NCBI RefSeq assembly: GCF_018448495.1
Contig: NZ_CP049902.1
Location: forward strand, 3,394,002-3,458,001
DNA from: Psychrobacter sp. WY6
Lineage (GTDB): Bacteria; Pseudomonadota; Gammaproteobacteria; Pseudomonadales; Moraxellaceae
DNA length: 64,000 bases
Direction: 5' to 3'
The translations under genes were made by a program, and so were the position numbers. The notes beneath the pieces are model-generated. The model did not search any database and had not been told where the DNA came from. It saw nothing but the letters and a program-made list of their open reading frames with translations. Below are positions 19,273-29,305 of the stretch, one piece after another (the first letter of the stretch is position 1; each line of letters starts with the position of its first letter).

Positions 19273-19767
19273 ATGGGTTCTCCAATCCCTGATGCACATA
19301 AGCCTGATATGCCCGCTGAGCAGATTACTCTGACTTATTATGATGGTACATCGCGGACTGTCTATGATACTGGTATTGAACGCCCTTATCCTGATGGCAA
19401 GCTGATTGTATCGCGTACCGATTTGGATGGTGTGCTGACTCACGTCAACGATGCTTTTGTCGAAATCAGTGGCTACAGCGTTGATGAGCTTATTGGTCAG
19501 CCACAATCTATTTTGCGCCACCCTGATATGCCAAAAGCCGCTTATAAAGATTTGTGGGATACCGCAGCGGCGGGGCAAAAATGGCATGGCTACGTTAAGA
19601 ATTTATGCAAAGATGGTAGTCACTATTGGGTCTATGCGACCGTTGTGCCAAACATTCGTCGCGGCGAAACAGTGGGTTATACCTCGGTACGCCGTAAGCC
19701 ATCACGTAGCAAAATCGAAGCTGCGATGGCTCAGTATGCCCAAATGAATCAAAATGAGGAAGGCTAA
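19273..19767 (+). CDS. Single PAS-domain protein (Aer-type)
   Basis: The 164-residue protein is essentially one PAS domain of the Aer/PAS_3 style: LIVSRTDLDGVLTHVNDAFV, SGYSVDELIGQPQSILRHPDMP, WHGYVKNLCKDGSHYWVYATVVP and GYTSVRRKPSR. In Aer this fold binds FAD and senses redox state; the HPDMP and W-G-VKN elements are shared, so a flavin or redox role is possible. No HAMP, kinase or methyl-accepting output is attached, so signal must pass to a partner. An AAAGGAG site precedes the ATG. The stop is three bases before the next start, implying tight coupling. Confidence 0.8.
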   Translation: MGSPIPDAHKPDMPAEQITLTYYDGTSRTVYDTGIERPYPDGKLIVSRTDLDGVLTHVNDAFVEISGYSVDELIGQPQSILRHPDMPKAAYKDLWDTAAAGQKWHGYVKNLCKDGSHYWVYATVVPNIRRGETVGYTSVRRKPSRSKIEAAMAQYAQMNQNEEG

Positions 19768-19770
19768 ATC

Positions 19771-20520
19771 ATGACGACACACAATATGTTAATCGCCCCT
19801 GATTTTTCTCCTGAGCGTTTTGCAGGCTGGCACATGTTTAATATTTTGATTCAAAAACGTGCCAACCTAAATATGCATCTGAATATACCTACCTCACATG
19901 CTGAACAAGAGAAAATCATTGAGGCAGGTGACATTCAAGTTATCTATGCCAACCCATTTGATGCAGCTACTTTGATCCGTGAACAAGGCTATCGCGCTGT
20001 TGCACGCCCTATCGGCAAATCGGATGAGATGGTCATTGCTGCTGCGGCAAACAGTGATATCAAGCGCTTAGAAGACATTAAAGCGGGTGCGACCGTAGCA
20101 ATGGCAGACAACCGTGATGTTAAGCTGATTGGCTTACGCTTGCTAGAAGCTGTGGATATAGAAGAGTCTGATCTTAACTGGGATATCACTGAGACTTATC
20201 AGGCAGCCGCCCGTAAAGTCATCAAAGGTGATGCTCAAGCGGCTTTCTTCTTGGCAGAGATTTTTCATAGCTTTTCACGCTTGACCAAAACTCAGCTATC
20301 AGTGCTAATCGAAAGTGATTTGGCAGATATTAGCCATGTATTACTGATTAAAGATGGCTTTCCTGATACAGAAATATTCATGAATGCGATCCTGAACTTG
20401 CATAATGATGACGATGGTAGAGAAGCATTGGCTGAACTTGGCATGCCTCAAGGGTTTGAAGCCATGGACGAAGAAGATGCTGAATTTATGATAGATTTGA
20501 TGCAAACTTTACTTGATTAA
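19771..20520 (+). CDS. Soluble PhnD/SBP-like protein without signal peptide
   Basis: The 249-residue protein resembles the phosphonate/phosphate-type periplasmic-binding fold: FNILIQKRANLNMHLNIP, IQVIYANPFDAATLIREQGYRAVARP, LEDIKAGATVAMADNRD and the DLNWDITETYQAAARKVIKGDAQAAF segment. The start MTTHNMLIAPDFSPERF has no hydrophobic leader, so it should stay in the cytosol, unlike transport binding proteins. No permease or ATPase gene is nearby. Coupled to the PAS gene, it may bind a small ligand or act as a partner protein. That role is inference. Confidence 0.65.
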   Translation: MTTHNMLIAPDFSPERFAGWHMFNILIQKRANLNMHLNIPTSHAEQEKIIEAGDIQVIYANPFDAATLIREQGYRAVARPIGKSDEMVIAAAANSDIKRLEDIKAGATVAMADNRDVKLIGLRLLEAVDIEESDLNWDITETYQAAARKVIKGDAQAAFFLAEIFHSFSRLTKTQLSVLIESDLADISHVLLIKDGFPDTEIFMNAILNLHNDDDGREALAELGMPQGFEAMDEEDAEFMIDLMQTLLD

Positions 20521-20669
20521 TTATTACTTATTAATTGGCACGTTGCACCGTTTCGCTTAGTGAAGTCATAGCTTATTGTCGCTCAATAGTGGCTATATCA
20601 TTTGACCATACGATATTAGCCATAAGCTGTTAGCCATACAATAGACACTATGACTTAAAGGACACTATT

Positions 20670-21287
20670 ATGTCTGATTTAGACCTTATCAAAGAAAATG
20701 AGATGGAAGCGCGCCGAGTATTTCGTTTATATTCGCGTAAAGTGTTTTTGGCACCCAATAACCGTCATTTTCATGAACAACGTATCAATGCCGCATTACT
20801 TTTAACCGAAAAAGAGCCGCTGCAAGGTGCCGTCGCAGACTTTTTTTATGGCTGTTGGTATGACATTCCTTACGATGTAAATAACCTGTTTACGCGTATT
20901 AAAGATCGCTTGTACCCTCATGTCCAGCAAGGGTTTCGCGATTGTATTAGTAAGAAGCGATATATTCAACGCAATAGTATGCTGGCGACTCGCTGGAGTG
21001 TCCTGATATCACCGTCTCTCAATGAGCAAAAACAGCGGTTGCTTATCAGTAGCGATGATGCCAAAGAAATATCCAAAGACATTACCGCTGAGCTCATGCA
21101 AGCGCGTGAAGATAAAGATTGGGGCACGATTGAGCAGATCGAAAACGAATTCTTTGCTCACTGTATCGCTCGCAATGATCGACTTGCCTTCTCGTTAGTA
21201 TGGTTTCGCTTGGGTAAAAGCGACTGGCAATTCGATGAGCGCTGGAACAACTGTCAACAGCATCTTGATCAGACCATCAAGACCTAA
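20670..21287 (+). CDS. Conserved-looking protein of unknown function
   Basis: I do not recognise this 205-residue protein. It is soluble, mostly helical and charged, with an aromatic segment VADFFYGCWYDIPYDVNNLF near residue 55 and a long acidic helix (ITAELMQAREDKDWGTIEQIENEFF) near residue 145. No signal peptide or membrane helix is seen. A TAAAGGA site precedes the ATG. It is the fourth gene of the roadblock cluster, so it may take part in the same signalling process. Confidence 0.6.
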   Translation: MSDLDLIKENEMEARRVFRLYSRKVFLAPNNRHFHEQRINAALLLTEKEPLQGAVADFFYGCWYDIPYDVNNLFTRIKDRLYPHVQQGFRDCISKKRYIQRNSMLATRWSVLISPSLNEQKQRLLISSDDAKEISKDITAELMQAREDKDWGTIEQIENEFFAHCIARNDRLAFSLVWFRLGKSDWQFDERWNNCQQHLDQTIKT

Positions 21288-21316
21288 TTTATCGCCGATT
21301 TAACCCTTTCATCACA

Positions 21317-21943
21317 ATGGTAGCCGCTATGTCCTCTTACTTAAATGCTGATAAAACGTATCTAACCCTCACTCCAGCCGGTATTTTTGAGGCATTTTCA
21401 CAAAGTGAGCCCACTGATGAACAGCTGTCATTACAAGACTTAATGTCCTATGGGGAGACGTTGCTCGCCGCTGATTGGCTTGAGCGTTATTCTGACGAAT
21501 GGCTACAGAGCTTTATAGAACACGGCTGGATTGAAAAGCTGTCTTTGTTGTTACCCGCACCCAATCTGCCATTGGACCAGTTTTTACCGTATGTGGTTGC
21601 CAGCTTATCCGGTAAACGCCGTGCCGCTATTGGCTCTGATGAAGGGTTTTGCCTAGCACGAATCGGTTACAGCCAAGAAGAAGCGGACATGCTAAGTGTT
21701 GCAGCTGCTGACTTTTCAGGTTTTATGATCCGCCAACAACAACGTGGCTGGGCGGTCGAAAGCCAAGCCATCTCGTTTTTTCAACAAGTTGACTTACTGA
21801 TTCCTGAGACCAGCTTTGTGTTTTTATGGATTGATGGTTCAGGTTACGCCCTCATCATCGATGGCGAGCCTTTGACTAATAGCCGCGCCTTTGTTGAGAT
21901 GGTATGGGCATTGAAAACGTCTGGCTTAAGATTTCTTAGTTAA
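21317..21943 (+). CDS. Divergent roadblock-like protein, unknown function
   Basis: The 208-residue product (204 from the alternative ATG 21329) is not a known named protein. Residues about 105-140 (GKRRAAIGSDEGFCLARIGYSQEEADMLS followed by a helix) mirror the strand-helix pattern of the roadblock protein at 18640 (ASALISNDGLMIAS... VGAMSAALLS), and a C-terminal VFLWIDGSGYALIIDG strand pair fits the same fold. The N-terminal part (LQDLMSYGETLLAADWLERY ... HGWIEKL) looks helical, perhaps winged-helix-like. The fold call is my reading by eye. It ends the cluster, 250 bases before a terminator. Confidence 0.5.
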   Translation: MVAAMSSYLNADKTYLTLTPAGIFEAFSQSEPTDEQLSLQDLMSYGETLLAADWLERYSDEWLQSFIEHGWIEKLSLLLPAPNLPLDQFLPYVVASLSGKRRAAIGSDEGFCLARIGYSQEEADMLSVAAADFSGFMIRQQQRGWAVESQAISFFQQVDLLIPETSFVFLWIDGSGYALIIDGEPLTNSRAFVEMVWALKTSGLRFLS

Positions 21944-22190
21944 TTCAACCAAACCACTTGATATACCATTACATATCAATACGACACGCTGCCATACTGA
22001 CCCGTGCGCTTATATCATACCAAGCGCACTTCTTTCAATCTCTCACATCTGCTTTGCTTTCAATATATTTTTTTCTTTCATCTTCTGCTGTAACTGATTT
22101 AATACGATTTGTATACAAGGGTAAGGTATTACACATTGCACTTAGGCTTTACGCATTATTAAGATGTGATATTCAAATAAATTATGAAAT

Positions 22191-22222
22191 AAAAAAAGAC
22201 GCTATAAATAGCGTCTTTTTTG
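22191..22222 (+). terminator. Terminator of the roadblock cluster
   Basis: AAAAAAAGACGCTAT and ATAGCGTCTTTTTT form a perfect stem with a T-run, on the plus strand. It lies about 250 bases downstream of the last cluster gene; the DNA between has no credible gene. Confidence 0.85.
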
Positions 22223-22255
22223 TTTATTGCTATAGTCAAGGAATTTTAGAATCGC

Positions 22256-22335
22256 TATAAGGCGACCGACCGCTGATAGTACACTGAGTACATCTAGAGC
22301 GGGTAACACCGTAGCGGTTTAAAAATGCTCTGACT
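22256..22335 (+). repeat. Possible intergenic repeat with internal hairpin
   Basis: TATAAGGCGACCGACCGCTGA is similar (about 17 of 22 positions) to TATAAGGCGGTCGACCACAGA near 31138. The segment holds GACCGCT and AGCGGTT arms about 40 bases apart, so it may fold. It lies just after the terminator at 22191. The repeat status is tentative. Confidence 0.35.
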
Positions 22336-22347
22336 ATATAACTAAAC

Positions 22348-22869
22348 TTATATATTGCGCACCACAATTGATTGTATACGTGAATACATAATTAATGATA
22401 TGCCGTTAGATATCAACTCGACGGCTAACAGTATGCCAAGAATATACGTCGCTGACTGCGGATAACTGGTAAATATCATGATAGCCAATATAATCGAGAG
22501 CAGACCTGAAAGTAATATTGGGACAAAAGCCACTGTCCGACGGAGACCGAAAGCAACAAAAACTCTGACTATACCTGTTGCCATAAATAAAATAGCAATT
22601 ACCATGGTCAAGGTTAATATTCCTTGCAACGGATCTTGTAATAATTCAATACCAATTAATACACCAAGTACACCGCCGATGGCAGCCAGCACTTTTCCAG
22701 TGGTACTATGTGCTCGGAACAAGGCGATAAACTGTAAAACACCCACTAAAAGGAAGATAAAACCTGCTAACTGCTCAGCGGCCAAAGTGGCGCTAAGAGG
22801 ATTAAAAAATGCAAAGATACCGCCAAGAATACTAATGATGCCAATGACTAACCACAGTGTACGATTCAT
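22348..22869 (-). CDS. HdeD-family inner-membrane protein
   Basis: The 173-residue protein has six hydrophobic helices in three pairs, as in HdeD/DUF308 proteins: LWLVIGIISILGGIFAFFNP opens the first repeat and the NP turn is characteristic. HdeD is linked to acid stress in enterics, but the biochemical role is unknown and this homolog may differ. It is a single minus-strand gene, convergent with the roadblock cluster. Confidence 0.8.
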   Translation of the reverse strand: MNRTLWLVIGIISILGGIFAFFNPLSATLAAEQLAGFIFLLVGVLQFIALFRAHSTTGKVLAAIGGVLGVLIGIELLQDPLQGILTLTMVIAILFMATGIVRVFVAFGLRRTVAFVPILLSGLLSIILAIMIFTSYPQSATYILGILLAVELISNGISLIMYSRIQSIVVRNI

Positions 22870-22994
22870 AAGACGACCTTATTTTACATTTAATAGAAAA
22901 TAAATTATATCGCAAACCTTACCTTGTGTTGTATAACGGTAGTAATATCTTCGAGTAGTCCTGTTAATATCAGAGTGTGGGCATTGATTTGTGG

Positions 22995-23570
22995 TCACAA
23001 GCCTGCTAACTGATTGTTCCACTGTTGCCGCGTCATGTTATAAAGTACATGCTCAGCCAGCCGATGGTTAGGGTCAAGGGCTGGATGATAGAAGTTGGCG
23101 CGGGTATTCATCATGCCAAGGCGCTCCATAACCAATTGCGAGCGCTCATTGATAACCGCTGTGAATGACACAACCTCATCGAGCGACAGCTCAGTAAAAG
23201 CGAAATTCAGCGCCGCACGTGCCGCCTCGGTAGCATAACCCTGTCCCCAATAATCTTTATGTAGTCGCCATGCAATCTCGACAGCAGGGGCAAAAGACAT
23301 CTCTGCGTGGGTATCATTCAAGCCAACAAAACCAATAAAAGCCCCATGCTCTTTTGATCTATCTTTTAAACTGACGGCCCAAAGCCCCCAGCCTTGATTA
23401 GCAATAAGCTGCTGGCATTTACTAGCGATGATGTCACTTACTTTAGGCGTTAATAACTTGGGAAAATACTTCATTACCTCAGGATCAGCATTTATTTCAG
23501 CAAAAACAGCAAAGTCACTTGCTTGCCATTGCCTAAGGTAAAGACGTTCTGTTTCTATCACATTTATCAT
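22995..23570 (-). CDS. GNAT-family N-acetyltransferase (RimJ/RimL type)
   Basis: The product is about 191 residues from ATG 23570; a GTG at 23579 in the same frame is an alternative. Motifs of the RimJ/RimL group are ETERLYLRQWQASDFAVFAEI at the N-terminus, WRLHKDYWGQGYATEAARAAL (acetyl-CoA loop) and SFTAVINERSQLVMERLGM. It probably moves an acetyl group to an amine on a protein end, drug or metabolite; the substrate is unknown. It lies 32 bases downstream of the mocA-like gene and may be the last gene of that transcript. Confidence 0.8.
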   Translation of the reverse strand: MINVIETERLYLRQWQASDFAVFAEINADPEVMKYFPKLLTPKVSDIIASKCQQLIANQGWGLWAVSLKDRSKEHGAFIGFVGLNDTHAEMSFAPAVEIAWRLHKDYWGQGYATEAARAALNFAFTELSLDEVVSFTAVINERSQLVMERLGMMNTRANFYHPALDPNHRLAEHVLYNMTRQQWNNQLAGL

Positions 23571-23601
23571 TTTTATCACTTATGGATTGACACTATTAAT
23601 A

Positions 23602-24346
23602 CTATTTATCCAGCCAGCCTTTTTGCTTGGCATGAGCAAGTTGCTCAGGAGTATCGATATCATAGCTCAGTTGATTATTAACAACGGTACTTATCTGACT
23701 GGGCGGCAAACCTCTAATTAAATAACGCAGCCCTTTATCGCCTACCAGCAATGCTTGCCACTCTCTGAGTAAATCACAATCAATCGTTAAAGGTAGTCCA
23801 ATAATATTTTGCTTCAATGCAGTGGCAGCAGACGTTTCATTTAAACTCCTATTATTTAAATGCTGCCAGCTACCATAAGTACTTGCCACTACAGACCGCT
23901 TATCTGCCAGCAGTTTTGCCAAATGCTGCTCATCGAGTAGAACTTGATCAATACCCATGATTAATACACGCTCGATTAATGAGCTTGTCAACTGCGTGAC
24001 TGCCTCAATAGTCAAATCCAAACAAACTATACGCCATACCTATTTCAGGCGTAGAATTTACGACCATTTGAATCATAGAGTACTGAAAAGCCAATTCATT
24101 CATCACACTGGCTATTGATGGTTGATTATCAGGAATGACTATAATAATTGCTTGCGGTTTTGTAGAAAGTGCGAGTTTGGTCATGAAGCAAATTAAGGGT
24201 TCGCCATCTTTACACAGTAACTGTTTTTCTTGACCTAAACGCAGGCTCAGTCCACTGGCCAAAATAATGACCGCATGGTTTGGTGGCTTTGATAGATTTA
24301 TTGGCTTTAGTTGCGTAGATGCCAAAATAGATGCGTCGCGGCTCAT
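23602..24346 (-). pseudogene. mocA: MocA-like molybdenum cofactor nucleotidyltransferase, frameshifted
   Basis: The first part (AVIILASGLSLRLGQEKQLL) is the NTP-binding signature of MobA/MocA-like transferases, with an ASG variant of the usual AAG. The second part (GIDQVLLDEQHLAKLL ... RGLPPSQISTVVNNQLSYDIDTPEQL) is the matching C-terminal half in another frame; the break is near 24010-24020. MocA adds CMP to molybdopterin for xanthine-oxidase-family enzymes. The start overlaps the xdhC stop, and the paoABC-like genes lie just upstream, so a cofactor-maturation role is well supported by context. Confidence 0.75.
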
Positions 24347-25736
24347 GATAAACTTGTCGCGGCACGAGCACTTGTCTCAGTCGTCTCTATAGAATCAATA
24401 TGCGTAGAAAATAGCGTTGTAAAGTTAGTATTTGACAGATGAGTGTCTGAGTTTTCTGCTGGCGGCAGCTGATTATGGACGACCGCATTGACTTGCGCCA
24501 TGATACCCAGTGCTAATGCTTCAGGTCCATCTCCGCCCAGCTTATAGCCAATCGGATAATGCAGTTTTTTGATACCTAGATTTAAACTGGCAGGATTTGT
24601 AAACCTTGTACTAATTTCTTCGATTAAGCGCTCGGTACGGTAGCGCGGTCCTAGTTGTCCAAGATATTTATAGTGATTAGCATGCTCTAATAATACGCCA
24701 AGGCGAGCACGGTCTTGGCTGAGACTATGCGACATCAAAGCAACGGCAGCATTTTTACTTAGTTCTAGTAAAGTATCACTATCATTTAACGCCAGTACCA
24801 TCACTCTATCTGCCTGAGGAAAACGCTGCTGCGTGGCATATTGCGCTCGACTGTCTACCACTGTCACATGCCAATCTTGCAGCTTTGCCATCGTAACTAG
24901 CGGCATCACATCATTGCCAGCACCACAAATCAGCAAACGTATCTGTGGTTGTAGGCGCTGAATCAGCCATTCTGTGGCTAAATTGTCATTGTCATCTTTT
25001 ACAATGACGTACTCAGCATTTTTATGGAGCAGTTTATATTCGGATAAACTTTCAACTGCATTGATAAGTGTGCTTGAAGCATAGATACCAGATTCACTTT
25101 ATCTGAATTATTAGCGTCGATAGTGGTGAGTTTTCCTGACTTGATATAATTATCTAGGTTAAGACGCACACCAATTTGAAGTTGAGAGTTTGTATTATTT
25201 TGGTTATTAAAATTGATTGTAGAGCGGATTAAAGTTGCTACCGTTACTGGCTGCTGAGACTGACGAACCTGACTGATGACATTTAACAAAGGCATTGCCG
25301 TTGCCAGCCTTTCAAACAATACGTGTACGCGCCCATTACAGCCTAATCCAAAATTTAACTCGTCCAAATCAATATCTTGTTCATCGTATTTATTATCTGT
25401 GCCCTTATTATCACTGCCTCTATTAAAGTCAAAACCCTCTTCTGATATGCTCGCTCGCACATTACCATTTTCAGCATATTCGATGTCGTCACCCGTTTGG
25501 TAAACTTGCACGTTTGCACCATCACGTGTGAGCCAAAAAGCACGTTTGATAATATGCGGCTCCAAGCAGCCACCGCTAATCATTCCGACCGAACGACCAT
25601 CTTCACAGATAAGCATCATTGCGCCTGCGCGGCGATATGCTGACCCTTCGGTACGCACGACGGTTGCTAGTACCGCGTCGATGCTTTGCTGCTGAGACTC
25701 ACATGCCAACTTCAGAATATCAGCGATTTGATTCAT
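24343..25736 (-). pseudogene. XdhC/PaoD-family molybdenum cofactor insertion protein, frameshifted
   Basis: XdhC-type proteins bind and sulfurate the molybdenum cofactor and insert it into hydroxylases. The N-terminal XdhC/CoxI domain shows AVLATVVRTEGSAYRRAGA, MISGGCLEPHI and ELNFGLGCNGRVHVLFE. The C-terminal Rossmann domain shows LLICGAGNDVMPLV, VTVVDSRAQYA and LGQLGPRYRTERL. The two lie in different frames, joined near 25060-25090 within the linker. The Asn/Asp-rich segments (SDNKGTDNKYDEQDID; NNQNNTNSQ) are unusual. The start at 25736 is chosen because MNQIADILKLA aligns with the family. Confidence 0.82.
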
Positions 25737-25793
25737 AACGCCTCTTATTTTAATTATTGATGATCTTTTATTTAGAATATAAACCATTAGGTT

Positions 25794-25829
25794 AAAAAAC
25801 CCGCTAGCTGTCTGTAGTAACTAGCGGGT
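25794..25829 (-). terminator. Terminator between the paoC-like gene and xdhC
   Basis: On the minus strand ACCCGCTAG and CTAGCGGGT form a perfect 9-bp stem followed by six T. It separates paoABC from the maturation genes, so xdhC-mocA probably has its own promoter or depends on read-through. Confidence 0.8.
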
Positions 25830-25859
25830 GTCTTCTATCAATACACTTATCTAAGATAA

Positions 25860-28310
25860 CTACTCTGGCAGCTCATAAAGCAATTTGTCGAGGGTAATAG
25901 GAAAGTCATAAACTCGTACACCCACGGCGTTGTAAACGGCATTAGCAATAGCAGCGGCAGCACCAGCAATCGCCGTTTCCCCAATACCTTTTATGTGCAT
26001 TGGATTGGTATACGGATCGTCCTCTTCTACCAAGATAACATCAAGCTGAGGGACATCCGCATTGACTGGGACATGGTATTCTGCAAGATTATGATTACAT
26101 AGCCGACCGTCACGCTTATCGTGAATCACCTTGCTCCATCAATGCCGAACCAATACCAAATACCATGCCGCCATAGCACTGCGAGGTCGCGGTTTTGTGA
26201 TTGAGGATACGCCCTGCTGCAAAGGCACCAGTCATACGTTTAACGCGTATTTCACCAGTGACTCGGTGTACAGCGACCTCGGCAAAATTGGCACCAAATG
26301 ACGCTTGGCGATGACTTTTGGCGTTTTTACCCGGTGCAATTTGACCTTTGGCACTGAGTTTTTGGTCATCATATTGAGCGACGATATCGGCTAATGAATG
26401 AGTCTGGAAATTACTAAAGTCATATTCTTTCGATTCAGTTAGTGAGATTCCCGTTATTTCAGCTAATTTGTCTTTTAAATCAGCCACTTTATCTACGATG
26501 TTATCGCCCAAACCTGCTACTTTTTCTTTTCCTGCTTCTATAACGGTTTCTACAAAGTTAGCCTCATGCTCACCTACCTGCTTAATTTGACCGTTATCCA
26601 GCTGAATGGTGTCAGGGTATAGACCGACTTTTTCTGCGATCATCTCACGTAGCTGCTGACAAGCAAGGTAAATACTACTGCCTGAACTAGCAGCGCCCAT
26701 ACTGCCCCCTGAACCAACCGCAGGTGGCAAACTGGTATCGCCGAGCTTCATTTCAATATGATCTATTATTGGTAGCCCTAATAAATCTGCAGCAACCTGA
26801 GTAAATACGGTATAAGAACCTGTACCGATATCGGTCATGTCTGTCTCGATTACGGCCTTCACACCCAACGCTTTTGAGCTATCTGCTTGCAATGTCGCTC
26901 GTGCTTCAGACGGTCCTAAGCTGTTGCCACGAGCTGCTGCTGCCATACCCATGCCCACCCACCAATCACCTTCTAAGCGACTGGCAGGCTTAGCATTGCG
27001 TTGATTCCAGCCAAACTGTTCAGCCGCTTGATCGATACAAGCGATGAACTTACGCGTGGAAAACGGGATGCCTTTACTAGGATCTTGCTCAGGCTCATTG
27101 CGACGGCGCAGTTCGACAGGGTCTATGTTGAGTTGCTCTGCCAATTCATCCATCGCACACTCAAGGGCAATCTGTCCGACTGCTTCGCCGGGGGCACGCA
27201 TCGAGCCTGACAATACTTGGTTCATATCTACTTGCTGATAATTGACTCGGCGATTGTCACCGCGATACAGATAGTGCGTAGAGAGCGCTGCTGGCTCAAA
27301 AAGGCTTCTCCTGGCAAATTACTAGAGACCGTCTCATGAATCATGGTGTCAATAATACCGTCTTCGCTACAGCCAATTGCGATGCGTTGACGCGTGTTTG
27401 AGCGTCTAATCGTTGCCTCCATTACTTGCGGACGTGTCATAGTGATTAACACGGGACGACCCAACTCTTTTGCGGCGAGTGCGGCGGCTATCGATTCTGG
27501 AGAAATCCCAAGTTTGCTACCAAAACCGCCACCGACGTAGCGAGCGATTAATTGCACATTATCTGGATCCAAATCCAATGCATCAACGATTTGCTTTTTG
27601 CACGAGGACAGCATTTGATTAGATGAATACATAATCAGCTTCTCACCTTCCCAGTGAGCAAGCGTTGCATGAGGCTCCATCGCTGCGCTGTTTTGACTTG
27701 GCGTATGATAAAAGCGGTCAAGGGTTACTGCAGCATTTGCGAGGCTTTGTTCTGGATTACCCTTTTCTGAGTTTTTATCCGAACCTTTTTTTCATTAATA
27801 TCATGAGCATTTGGCAGCTCTGTCGTAAAGTTCAATGCCGCCTGATTAGTTTCATCCTCATAAGTCACTTTGAGTGCTTTTGCGCCTTCTGTCGCCGCCG
27901 TCAAACGTCTCAGCGATGACAACCGCTATCGGCTGACCATGATAAAAAATCTCACTGACGCCTTGCTTAGGTGATTTGGTTGCACCGCCCTGTTGTGCAT
28001 TGCGTAAAAAATGCTCAGGATCAGTAACTACTTTAATAATGTTGGGAATACCCTTTAAAGAGCTGCTATCAATTTGCTTAACGCGTCCTTTGGCAATCGT
28101 TGCGCTCACCAAAACACCATAGGCTTGATTGTCTAAATGAATCTCTGCCGTATAAGGTGCTTGACCACTAACCTTGAGTGACCCCTCAACTCGGTTGATG
28201 GGCTTACCCACCAATTTACTCGCTGTTTTGTCAAAAAGTGATTCAACAGGCGCATTCATTATCATCTTTTTGGTCGGTTCTGACGGAAATACTGAGTCCA
28301 ATAATGACAT
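25860..28310 (-). pseudogene. paoC: Molybdopterin-binding subunit of a PaoABC-like hydroxylase, several frameshifts
   Basis: This is the large catalytic subunit of a xanthine-oxidase-family enzyme, most like PaoC (aldehyde oxidoreductase). Marks are INRVEGSLKVSGQAPYTAE at the N-terminus, ARYVGGGFGSKLG, GSMRAPGEAVGQ (active-site region), and GIGETAIAGAAAAIANAVYNAVG with the catalytic glutamate. Breaks lie near 27890, 27785, 27297 and 26120, several in homopolymers. An insert of about 45 residues at roughly 26430-26560 (AGKEKVAGLGDNIVDKVADL) looks like an amphipathic helix and is not usual for the family. It follows the FAD subunit by two bases. Confidence 0.85.
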
Positions 28311-28312
28311 GA

Positions 28313-29305
28313 TTATGCTCCCTTGCCCGCTAATGCGCGCTGAATAACTTGTTTGAGTAGACGACGGGTCAGTGGTATTTTAAAATCATTTTGACCGCTG
28401 CCTTTGGCATCTTTTAGTAATAAGTCCGCTGCTTGTTTTATCACATCATCATTACCATCAGTGCCCGTTAGCAATGCCTCAACGGCTTCGTTACGCCATG
28501 GTTCAGTGCCAATACCACCGAATGCTAGGCGCACTGTGTCCAAACGCCCATTATCAGTCACGTCTATGATCGCTGCACAAGACACTAAGGCAAAAGCATA
28601 GGACGCGCGATCACGCACTTTGTCATAAGTGTGCATGCCTTTGATGGGCGCTGGCAACACAACATGAGTGATAAGCTCACCAGACTCTAAAACATTTTCG
28701 ATATGTGGCGTGTCTTTTGGCAAACAATAAAAGTCTTTGATGGCAATTGTACGCATTGAGCCATCCGTTTTTAACGTCTCAACAGTGGCATCTAATGAGC
28801 GCATCGCGACGGCCATATCAGATGGATGCTGGGCAATACAGGACTCGCTAGTACCCAAAATTGCCAAGGTACGATTTTCACCATTTATCGCTGGGCAACC
28901 AGAACCTGGCTTGCGTTTATTACAGGCGCTGTCTGTCTGATAAAAATAATAGCAACGCGTACGCTGTAATAGATTACCGCCCGTCGTCGCTCTATTACGC
29001 AACTGTCCCGTCGCACCTGCCAAAATCGCCCGTGATAATACTGGGTAATTGGCAATAACCTCAGGATGCGCGGCCAAGTCGCTATTGGTCACTAGCGTAC
29101 CGATGCGTAGGCCACCATCTGTAGTCTTCTCAATTTGAGCTAATGCTAAGCGAGTGATATCCACCAGCTTAACTGGCGTTTCAATCTCTAACTTCATTAA
29201 ATCTAAAAGGTTGGTACCCCCTGCGATAAATGAGGCGTCTTTTACACTAGCAGATTGGGCTGCCTGCTCTGGCGCGGTAGCACGGCTATACTCGAAACGT
29301 TTCAT
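28313..29305 (-). CDS. paoB: FAD-binding subunit of the PaoABC-like hydroxylase (PaoB type)
   Basis: The 330-residue subunit has the CO-dehydrogenase-flavoprotein fold: FIAGGTNLLDLMKLEIETP and ATTGGNLLQRTRCYYFYQ bind FAD. The extra cysteines in RCYYFYQTDSACNKRKPGSGC and in ESCIAQHPSDMAVA match those that hold an additional [4Fe-4S] cluster in E. coli PaoB, so this is the Pao type rather than plain xanthine dehydrogenase. Its ATG overlaps the stop of the iron-sulfur subunit gene by four bases. The frame is intact. It passes electrons from the molybdenum subunit to an acceptor. Confidence 0.87.
   Translation of the reverse strand: MKRFEYSRATAPEQAAQSASVKDASFIAGGTNLLDLMKLEIETPVKLVDITRLALAQIEKTTDGGLRIGTLVTNSDLAAHPEVIANYPVLSRAILAGATGQLRNRATTGGNLLQRTRCYYFYQTDSACNKRKPGSGCPAINGENRTLAILGTSESCIAQHPSDMAVAMRSLDATVETLKTDGSMRTIAIKDFYCLPKDTPHIENVLESGELITHVVLPAPIKGMHTYDKVRDRASYAFALVSCAAIIDVTDNGRLDTVRLAFGGIGTEPWRNEAVEALLTGTDGNDDVIKQAADLLLKDAKGSGQNDFKIPLTRRLLKQVIQRALAGKGA

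Noticed and set aside
21958..22260. 100-aa open frame on the plus strand
   Set aside because: It runs straight through a strong terminator hairpin at 22191-22222, has a low-complexity hydrophobic product and no ribosome binding site.
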